A stretch of DNA of 7,101 nt from Lachnoclostridium sp. UBA1241 (lineage in GTDB: Bacteria > Bacillota > Clostridia > Lachnospirales > Lachnospiraceae), in contig DBWJ01000048.1 in assembly GCA_002308955.1 (NCBI GenBank), positions 5,819 through 12,919 on the forward strand. The letters are read 5' to 3'. The notes under the pieces were generated by a model. That model made no database searches. It worked only from the letters and a program-made list of their open reading frames with translations, and had not been told where the DNA came from. This document shows, one piece after another, positions 1 to 4,566 of this stretch. Both the position numbers and the translations under genes were made by a program. Position 1 is the first letter of the stretch. Each line of letters begins with the position of its first letter.

Positions 1-1
1 C

Positions 2-886
2 GCCGCTCCGATGATCCCGTTCATGAGCGAGGCAATCTACCGGAATCTGGTTTGCTCAATCGATGCTTCCGCTCCGGAAAGCGTACATCTGTGCGATTTT
101 CCGAAGGTTGAGGAGAGCTGGATCGATGCCGAGCTGGAGAAGAACATGGAAGAGGTTCTCGACATCGTCGTACTCGGCCGTGCCTGCCGTAACGCTTCGA
201 ACATCAAGCAGCGTCAGCCGATGTCCGAGATGTATGTGAAGAACGACCTTACCTTGAATGAATTCTATAAAGAGATCATCGAGGATGAACTGAATGTGAA
301 GGAAGTCACTTTCCGTGACGACCTGAGCGCGTTCACCGGATATACCTTCAAGCCGCAGCTCCGTACGCTCGGAAAGCGTTTCGGTAAGCAGATCAACGCC
401 GTGAAGGAAGCCCTTCTCGCCCTTGATTCCGCAAAGGCCATGGCCGAGCTTAACGAGACCGGTTCCGTTACCGTTAATGTTGACGGAGTTGACGAGCAGA
501 TCGCAAAGGACGACCTGCTGATCGAAGCCAAGAAGGTTGAGGGCTACGTGTCCGATTCCGACGGCAAGGTTACGGTTGTCATGAACACGCAGCTTACGCC
601 CGAGCTCATCGAGGAAGGCTACGTGCGCGAAGTCATCAGCAAAGTCCAGACGATGCGTAAGGACGCCGACTTCGAGGTTATGGACCACATCACTCTCTCC
701 CTTGCCGGCAACGACAAGATTGCCGAGATCTGCAGGCGGAATGAGGCGTTCATCAAGAAGACGGTTCTTGCGGACGAGATTGTATACCTAAACGGCGGTG
801 AGACCTGTGAAGGTGCCGTTTCCAAAGACTGGAACCTGAACGGCGAGGATGTCACCATCAGCGTGAAGAGAAAGCAAGAAGAATAG
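2..886 (+). CDS. ileS: Isoleucyl-tRNA synthetase, C-terminal part (5' end outside window)
   Basis: This is the last 294 codons of a class I aminoacyl-tRNA synthetase that charges tRNA-Ile in the cytoplasm. The frame is open to the left edge, so the Rossmann catalytic core, editing domain and KMSKS loop lie outside. What is seen is the tRNA anticodon-binding helical region, with the family-typical stretch around NIKQRQPMSEM, followed by the C-terminal domain with TLGKRFGKQINAVKEAL and the conserved LTPELIEEGYVREVISKVQTMRKDADFEV segment (given here only as a landmark: L, EG, RE, Q, RK and A are the key residues). No cysteine zinc-binding motif is visible at the C-terminus, which fits the long, eukaryote-like IleS type common in Clostridia and Bacteroidetes and unlike the E. 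coli type. The ATG codons near the left edge are internal, since the reading frame continues upstream as AAP. Stop TAG is followed within 11 nt by a strong terminator, so ileS ends its transcript. Confidence 0.93.
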   Translation, partial: AAPMIPFMSEAIYRNLVCSIDASAPESVHLCDFPKVEESWIDAELEKNMEEVLDIVVLGRACRNASNIKQRQPMSEMYVKNDLTLNEFYKEIIEDELNVKEVTFRDDLSAFTGYTFKPQLRTLGKRFGKQINAVKEALLALDSAKAMAELNETGSVTVNVDGVDEQIAKDDLLIEAKKVEGYVSDSDGKVTVVMNTQLTPELIEEGYVREVISKVQTMRKDADFEVMDHITLSLAGNDKIAEICRRNEAFIKKTVLADEIVYLNGGETCEGAVSKDWNLNGEDVTISVKRKQEE

Positions 887-896
887 TGGTGAATTT

Positions 897-932
897 AAAA
901 CCCACGAGGACAAGCTCTCGTGGGTTTTTTTT
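897..932 (+). terminator. Intrinsic terminator of ileS, probably bidirectional
   Basis: A perfect 8-bp stem CCCACGAG (901-908) / CTCGTGGG (917-924), extendable by four A-T pairs to 12 bp, encloses an 8-nt loop and is followed by eight T residues (925-932). This is a textbook rho-independent terminator 11 nt after the ileS stop. On the minus strand the same stem is followed by TTTTAAATT, so it can also end the convergent PIN gene transcript, whose stop codon is about 25 nt away from the T/A-rich edge. Confidence 0.93.
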
Positions 933-957
933 GCTTCCATTCGGAAGGCATGTTTCT

Positions 958-1470
958 TTATTCCGTTTCTTTGGCATTTGAAATATCCGAAATTCTTCTT
1001 CGCAATTCTTCTGCAGGGAGACGCCTCTCTTTATGTTTGAGAAAATCCTCAAGGCAGGACAGATACTCACTAATGCTGATGTATCCGCCGTAGAACAGGG
1101 TGTCCAGGAGGTCGATTGTCCCAAACACGCGAACACCCTCTGCCTTGGCGGCCTCCCTTAAAGGCATGTCTCCGGTCAGCAGGGGGATATTCCTGTGTTT
1201 TGCAATCGCCAGAGCAATTCGGTCGTAGCCGGAGAGTTTAACATAACGGCTCGACAAATCCATGGCATAATAGAATTCAACGGTCGTAATGTCGACGCCT
1301 TTTAACCCGAGTTTCCCCAGTTCCATTAACAGATCCGGAGGGGAAAGGATTTCCTTACGAAGAGCTTCTTCAAACATGATATATGTGTATGGCAATCGGA
1401 ACGGGAGAGCGGTTTGATTGATTGCGAAAAAGTCCAACCAGACATTCGTATCGCTGCTGATGTAATCCAA
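958..1470 (-). CDS. PIN-domain protein, putative RNase toxin
   Basis: The 170-aa product has the acidic signature of PIN-fold metal-dependent ribonucleases: D7 in the N-terminal strand (SSDTNVW), acidic candidates E34, E35 or E50 in the next helices, D83 in YDRIALAIA, and D101 in LLTGDMPLREAA. After a GTIDLL strand (117-122) comes a charged helical tail ending in LPAEELRRRI, resembling the layout of DUF3368-type PIN proteins. VapC-like members cleave RNA and are neutralised by a cognate antitoxin. The start is TTG at 1470-1468: a GGAGGA site (1482-1477) stands 6 nt before it, and the first downstream ATG (codon 32) would delete catalytic D7. The gene lies 2 nt after the stop of the XRE-peptidase gene, so its ribosome binding site is inside that gene and translation is probably coupled. 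PIN fold is clear; the toxin role and RNA target are inferred. A non-toxic RNase acting under the regulator is the alternative. Confidence 0.85.
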   Translation of the reverse strand: MDYISSDTNVWLDFFAINQTALPFRLPYTYIMFEEALRKEILSPPDLLMELGKLGLKGVDITTVEFYYAMDLSSRYVKLSGYDRIALAIAKHRNIPLLTGDMPLREAAKAEGVRVFGTIDLLDTLFYGGYISISEYLSCLEDFLKHKERRLPAEELRRRISDISNAKETE

Positions 1471-1472
1471 TT

Positions 1473-2507
1473 CTAGTCCTCCATCGAACCGCAGAACTTT
1501 TCCATTTCCGAGACCGGTACACGGAGCAATTCTGCACCTCGTTGCATGCTTACGCCTTCCTCATTAACGGCACGATACACCAGCTGATGAAACAGCATAG
1601 GCTTCTCGTCGGTCTTCACGCGGTTCGGCTCATCCTTTCTCCAGTTTACTTTATTCGCCCAAATGTAAAACTCCTTAGCCAAAGAATCCGAAATAATCCC
1701 TACTTGGGATGCACGTTTTACCAAAAGAAACATGGAAACCCCGTATTCCTCGCAGACGAGAGTCATGTCTTTCGTCAGCTTCGTCTTGCGAAAGCCGAGT
1801 TCACGCGTGAGATCATCTTTGGGAATAAGTGTTGCGCCGGCAATAGCCGTGGCTTCGGCTTCGTCATCCGTATCCTCATCCCATACAAACATCAGATGGG
1901 CCAATTCGTGAAGAATCGTGGTGCGCTTCCGCTCCGGTTTCATGTCCATATTGATTACGATATACGGATATTGGTTTACAAAGCCGTTCATGCCGAAGAA
2001 GTGATTGTCCGCGACCTCCAGTTCCATAATCATAATACCCTTGTTCTCAAGGTCACCGACCAGTTCGCCGATGGGGCCGTGTTCCTGCAACCCGAGGTAT
2101 TTCCGAAGAAGCATCGCATCATCCTCGCAATTCCCCGTATGAAAAAGCGTATGGCATTTCGGAGGCTCCGGCAAAGGGTCCCCTCCGATACATTCTACAG
2201 CATCGAAGAAGCGGTTGAAGTATTCTTCAACCGACGCCTGCACTAACTCCTGCTGATACCTCGTCAGGGAAGAATGCTTACGGAATTCGCGATGATCAAA
2301 GGAAAGGTTTGCATTTCGCGATGCAAGGAAGTCAACCACATACACGCCTAACGCATCGGCAAGCTTTTTGATGGTTTCCATATCGGGCTTTCTCTTACCG
2401 CTTTCGTAGTTCGACACAGCCATCGGCGTTATGCCGCACGCATCCGCCAGCTGCCTTAAACTCATATATTTTCTCAGCCGGTAATATCTTAAATTCTTCT
2501 CAAACAT
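1473..2507 (-). CDS. XRE-family regulator fused to ImmA/IrrE-type zinc peptidase
   Basis: The 344-aa protein has three parts. Residues 4-63 are an XRE helix-turn-helix (MSLRQLADACGITPMAVSNYESGKRKP, key residues L17, Q19, A21, S32, Y34, E35, G37, P41), a DNA-binding domain. Residues 130-280 form a COG2856-like metallopeptidase: helix with LRKYLGL, then the zinc motif HELAH at 200-204 (H200, E201, H204) and a candidate third ligand E216 or E218 before AGATLIP. Residues 300-344 form a small helical tail with AAELL-like spacing (RGAELLRVPVSEM). The family includes ImmA and IrrE, which cleave repressors; here repressor and protease are one chain, typical of putative antitoxins/regulators next to PIN or other toxins. 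The start is ATG 2507-2505, with a very strong site AAGGTGGTGA (2522-2513) 5 nt upstream. An in-frame TTG at 2555 lies upstream of the predicted transcription start and is rejected. It is first in an operon with the PIN gene and probably autoregulated through the palindrome at 2558-2578. Confidence 0.9.
   Translation of the reverse strand: MFEKNLRYYRLRKYMSLRQLADACGITPMAVSNYESGKRKPDMETIKKLADALGVYVVDFLASRNANLSFDHREFRKHSSLTRYQQELVQASVEEYFNRFFDAVECIGGDPLPEPPKCHTLFHTGNCEDDAMLLRKYLGLQEHGPIGELVGDLENKGIMIMELEVADNHFFGMNGFVNQYPYIVINMDMKPERKRTTILHELAHLMFVWDEDTDDEAEATAIAGATLIPKDDLTRELGFRKTKLTKDMTLVCEEYGVSMFLLVKRASQVGIISDSLAKEFYIWANKVNWRKDEPNRVKTDEKPMLFHQLVYRAVNEEGVSMQRGAELLRVPVSEMEKFCGSMED
1477..1482 (-). 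promoter_or_regulatory. Ribosome binding site of the PIN gene, fixing a TTG start
   Basis: On the minus strand GGAGGA stands 6 nt before TTG at 1470-1468. It overlaps the last codons of the XRE-peptidase gene (GGAGGACTAG, where TAG is that gene's stop). It supports the unusual TTG start, which is needed to include the first catalytic aspartate of the PIN domain, and suggests translational coupling. Confidence 0.8.
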
Positions 2508-2534
2508 GTGACTCACCACCTTTCCTGCGTTTAC

Positions 2535-2563
2535 ATTGTAGCAGAAATATGTCAATTTGTAAA
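2535..2563 (-). promoter_or_regulatory. Promoter of the XRE-peptidase/PIN operon
   Basis: On the minus strand there is TTTACA (-35, 2563-2558), a spacer of exactly 17 nt, and TACAAT (-10, 2540-2535) preceded by TGC, giving an extended -10 element. Transcription would begin near 2528, leaving a leader of about 21 nt that holds the strong ribosome binding site. This is a good match to a housekeeping sigma promoter. A TTGACA at 2555-2550 lies inside the spacer but has no -10 at proper distance. Confidence 0.8.
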
Positions 2564-2578
2564 CAGTAACCGTTTACA
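2558..2578. promoter_or_regulatory. 21-bp palindromic operator over the -35 box
   Basis: Arms TGTAAAC (2558-2564) and GTTTACA (2572-2578) are perfect inverted repeats around AGTAACC; inside the spacer G2566/C2570 and T2567/A2569 also pair, so nine of ten positions are symmetric. The left arm covers the -35 hexamer of the minus-strand promoter. A third copy of the arm, GTTTACA, is at 2529-2535 overlapping the -10 and start site. This is the expected place for the XRE protein to repress its own promoter. The binding protein is inferred. Confidence 0.72.
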
Positions 2579-2649
2579 GATCATACGAAAAATGAGATTA
2601 TTAAACACAATTATGCAAATCCAATAAATCACGTAACCGACTATGAGGA

Positions 2650-2683
2650 ACATTGTCTTTCCGGGGCGGGTATGTTACAATGT
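2650..2683. repeat. Spaced inverted repeat around the plus-strand promoter
   Basis: ACATTGT (2650-2656) and ACAATGT (2677-2683) are perfect 7-bp inverted copies separated by 20 bp. The left copy overlaps the -35 and the right copy the -10 of the predicted promoter of the plus-strand operon. It could be a regulator site or chance, since parts of both arms are also promoter-consensus bases. Confidence 0.35.
2653..2681 (+). promoter_or_regulatory. Promoter of the plus-strand four-gene operon
   Basis: TTGTCT (-35, 2653-2658), a 17-nt spacer and TACAAT (-10, 2676-2681) preceded by TGT (extended -10). Transcription would begin near 2688, leaving about 69 nt of leader before the Dabb gene. The -35 matches consensus at four of six bases; the extended -10 is strong. 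The stretch 2579-2649 between this promoter and the divergent one is AT-rich and shows no gene. Confidence 0.68.
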
Positions 2684-2703
2684 CTTCATTAAACCTGTTT
2701 GCA

Positions 2704-2721
2704 AGCAAAAATCATTTTGCT
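2704..2721 (+). other. Small AT-rich hairpin in the Dabb gene leader
   Basis: AGCAAAA (2704-2710) and TTTTGCT (2715-2721) form a perfect 7-bp stem with a 4-nt loop, in the 5' leader shortly after the predicted transcription start. It is mostly A-T pairs and has no T tract after it, so it is not a terminator. It may stabilise the mRNA or have no role. Confidence 0.35.
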
Positions 2722-2756
2722 GAAATCCATTAGAATCAAATAGAGAAAGGAACCCA

Positions 2757-3059
2757 ATGGTTAAACACATCATTATTTGGAAGCTGAAAGAGGAGTACAG
2801 CGCGGAGGAGAAAGAGGCAATCAAGCAGGGAATCAAGGAAGGACTCGAGGGGCTTAAGGGGCGCATCCCGGGGCTTTGCTCGATTGAGGTCATCACGGAG
2901 GGGCTTGCAAGTTCGAACGGAGATTTGATGCTTGATTCCGCATTTGCCGATGAGGCAGCGCTTAAGGGGTACAGCGTGCATCCCGAGCATGTGGCGGTTG
3001 CGAACGGCAAAGTCCGCCCGTTCACCGCGCAGCGAAGCTGCTTTGATTTTGAAGTTTAG
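2757..3059 (+). CDS. Dabb (stress-responsive alpha/beta barrel) domain protein
   Basis: The 100-aa product matches the small ferredoxin-like Dabb fold (PF07876) along its whole length: the opening strand MVKHIIIWKLK with the family-typical H4, a long charged helix (16-33), the strand around CSIEVITEG (41-49), an LKGYSVHPEHVAVA-like stretch (69-82) with the usual Y..HP.H pattern, and a closing FDFEV strand. Members form dimeric barrels; some plant and bacterial relatives act in stress response or as small cyclases, but most bacterial ones have no known reaction. The start ATG has AAGGA 5 nt upstream (2747-2751). It is first in a run of four plus-strand genes and is followed 28 nt later by the amidase. 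No substrate can be inferred from the sequence. Confidence 0.85.
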   Translation: MVKHIIIWKLKEEYSAEEKEAIKQGIKEGLEGLKGRIPGLCSIEVITEGLASSNGDLMLDSAFADEAALKGYSVHPEHVAVANGKVRPFTAQRSCFDFEV

Positions 3060-3087
3060 GGAGAATATGTATAAGAGGGAGAGAAAG

Positions 3088-3993
3088 ATGAGAAGTAAGA
3101 GAGCGGAAGGCAGGACAGGCATGCGGCGAATCCTGCCTGTACTGTGTATGGCATGCATTTGCGTTATGTTCGCGGCCTGCGGAAAGAAGACGACCGGGGA
3201 GTCGACAACCGATTTCTTAACAGATCCGACCGGCATTCCGACAGAAAGCCCTGTTTCGACATCGGAACCGGTTCCGACCGCGACTCTAATCCCGGAACCG
3301 ACTCTAACCCCGGAACCGACCCAAACTCCGACGACCACATCTGTTCCCACTCCAGCACCGGAGACCGGCAAACTTGTGGTGATTGATGCGGGACATCAGC
3401 GGAAGGGGAATAACGATAAGGAGCCGGACGGACCGGGCTCGACGACGATGAAGGCGAAGGTGAGCTCGGGGACCGAAGGGCACTATACGGGAATTCCGGA
3501 ATACGAGTTGAATCTGATTGTCGCGAAGAAGCTGGAGGCGATTCTTAAGGAACGCGGTTACCGCGTCATCATGGTGCGGGACACGCACGATGTTGACCTC
3601 AGCAACAGTGAGCGGGCCGAAATCGCCAACCGTGCCGGCGCGGATGCGTTCATAAGAATTCACGCGAACGCGCACGACAACAGTGCCGTTAACGGCGCGG
3701 AAACGCTTTGCCAGACGAAGAACAATCCGTACAATGCCGACCTTTATCCCGAGAGCCGCCGGCTTTCCGAAGAGATTCTGAACGCGCTCTGCGCGGAATG
3801 CGGCTGCAAGAAGCGGAGCGTTGTCGAGACCGACACAATGAGCGGCATCAACTGGTGCCGCGTTCCCGTGACGATTGTCGAGATGGGCTTCATGACCAAT
3901 GAAACCGAGGACCGCCTGATGGCGACCGAAGAGTATCGGAATAAGCTCGCGAAAGGCATCGCCGACGGCATCGACGCTTATTTTGCGGAATAA
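3088..3993 (+). CDS. N-acetylmuramoyl-L-alanine amidase (Amidase_3), lipoprotein
   Basis: The 301-aa product is predicted to cut the bond between MurNAc and L-Ala in peptidoglycan. Residues 1-30 form a signal peptide (basic n-region, hydrophobic ILPVLCMACICVMFAA) ending in lipobox FAAC, with C31 the likely lipidated residue; Phe at -3 is less usual than Leu. Residues 32-93 are a Pro/Thr/Ser/Glu-rich linker, suited to span the wall. Residues 95-301 are the Amidase_3 catalytic domain, with zinc and catalytic residues H103 (VIDAGH), E140 (PEYELNL), H192 (RIHANA) and E265 (VEMGFMTN), all present. The enzyme should therefore be active, tethered outside the membrane. The start at 3088 is chosen because AGGGAG lies 6 nt before it and it gives a compact signal peptide; ATG 3067 has a site only 3 nt away, and ATG 3121 is also possible. 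The gene lies 28 nt after the Dabb gene. A 35-bp duplication begins at its last codons. Confidence 0.9.
   Translation: MRSKRAEGRTGMRRILPVLCMACICVMFAACGKKTTGESTTDFLTDPTGIPTESPVSTSEPVPTATLIPEPTLTPEPTQTPTTTSVPTPAPETGKLVVIDAGHQRKGNNDKEPDGPGSTTMKAKVSSGTEGHYTGIPEYELNLIVAKKLEAILKERGYRVIMVRDTHDVDLSNSERAEIANRAGADAFIRIHANAHDNSAVNGAETLCQTKNNPYNADLYPESRRLSEEILNALCAECGCKKRSVVETDTMSGINWCRVPVTIVEMGFMTNETEDRLMATEEYRNKLAKGIADGIDAYFAE
3281..3316 (+). repeat. 18-bp tandem repeat in the amidase linker
   Basis: Two copies of an 18-bp unit, CGACTCTAAYCCCGGAAC (3281-3298 and 3299-3316), differ by one base; a degenerate third copy follows at 3317-3334. The repeat keeps frame and encodes the PEPTLTPEPTQTP part of the Pro/Thr-rich linker. 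Being a multiple of three, copy-number change would lengthen or shorten the linker without breaking the gene. Confidence 0.8.
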
Positions 3994-4056
3994 GCGCCGG
4001 ACTGGAAATATAACAAAACAAGGAATAAGCGCCGGACCGGAAATACAACAAAACAA
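3987..4056 (+). repeat. 35-bp tandem duplication across the amidase stop codon
   Basis: Copy 1 (3987-4021) and copy 2 (4022-4056) are 35 bp each, directly abutting, and differ at only two bases (T4003/C4038 and T4011/C4046). Each starts GGAATAAGCGCCGGAC and ends AACAAAACAA. Copy 1 holds the last Glu codon and TAA stop of the amidase; copy 2 is non-coding and fills the spacer. The bases after copy 2 (AGGAAC) look like the beginning of a third copy and serve as the Nudix ribosome binding site. Both differences are C/T, suggesting a recent duplication by slippage. Confidence 0.93.
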
Positions 4057-4066
4057 AGGAACACTC

Positions 4067-4534
4067 ATGGCTGACTACATAAAAGACATCCGAAAGCTCG
4101 TCGGGCACCGACCGCTGATCTGCTGCGCCGGGAGCGTCATTATCGTCAACGCGGAAGGAAAACTCCTTCTGGGCAGGCGCACCGACAACCACCTGTGGGG
4201 CTACGCGGGCGGCGCGATGGAACTCGGCGAGACCGTCGAGGACTGCGCGCGCAGGGAGCTTTACGAGGAGATGGGAATCGAGGCGAAAGAACTCGAGTAT
4301 TTCATGATCAATTCGGGCCCGGAGTCGCATATGCTTTACCCGAACGGCGACGAGGTCTACTACGCGGAGGTCATTTACATCTGCCGCGATTACGCGGGCG
4401 AGCCGAGGCGGCAGCCCGAGGAGCTCGAAGAACTTCGCTTCTTCGCTCCGGAGGAAATCACGATGGAGATGCTGTCCCCGCCGATCCGACCGGTATTCCG
4501 AAAGTATCTTCAGGCCGTCGGCTGCGGCAAATGA
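4067..4534 (+). CDS. Nudix hydrolase
   Basis: The 155-aa product is a single Nudix domain. The full Nudix box GX5EX7REUXEEXGU is present at residues 49-71 (G49, E55, R63, E64, E67, E68, G70), so magnesium binding and hydrolysis of a nucleoside diphosphate linked to another group should be intact. The N-terminal YIKDIRKLVGHRPLICCAGS and the LGRRTDNHLWGYAGGAMELGE context are typical of the small Nudix proteins of Firmicutes, whose substrates vary (ADP-ribose, nucleoside triphosphates, sugars); the substrate cannot be read from the sequence. Start ATG 4067 has AAAGGA 6 nt upstream (4055-4060). An in-frame TTG at 3983 lies inside the amidase gene and is not used. It follows the amidase by 73 nt, most of it the second copy of the 35-bp repeat, and precedes the Nudix-HD gene by 32 nt. 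Confidence 0.9.
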   Translation: MADYIKDIRKLVGHRPLICCAGSVIIVNAEGKLLLGRRTDNHLWGYAGGAMELGETVEDCARRELYEEMGIEAKELEYFMINSGPESHMLYPNGDEVYYAEVIYICRDYAGEPRRQPEELEELRFFAPEEITMEMLSPPIRPVFRKYLQAVGCGK

Positions 4535-4566
4535 GACACCAAAACACACCACAGAAAGGCACACCT

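Noticed and set aside
933..957. Small hairpin CTTCC/GGAAG between the terminator and the PIN gene
   Set aside because: Only 5 bp and no T tract; the strong hairpin at 897-932 already explains termination on both strands.
1542..2246. Open frame of 234 codons on the plus strand opposite the XRE-peptidase gene
   Set aside because: The minus strand carries the intact peptidase motif and a good start; the plus-strand product is unlike any family I know.
2508..2555. N-terminal extension of the XRE-peptidase from TTG at 2555
   Set aside because: This TTG is in the promoter spacer, upstream of the predicted start of transcription. ATG 2507 has a near-ideal ribosome binding site and begins right at the helix-turn-helix domain.
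940..2660. Possible integrated element with flanking attachment repeats around the XRE/PIN pair
   Set aside because: No integrase or transposase gene is present, and I found no convincing direct or inverted repeat at the two borders; composition alone is weak evidence.
2932..3087. N-terminal extension of the amidase from ATG 2932 or 3067
   Set aside because: The extension overlaps the end of the Dabb gene in another frame and would place the signal peptide far inside the protein. ATG 3088 has better ribosome binding site spacing.
4195..4566. N-terminal extension of the Nudix-HD protein
   Set aside because: It is an alternative frame of the upstream Nudix gene, with Arg-rich, domain-free product; ATG 4567 has its own ribosome binding site.
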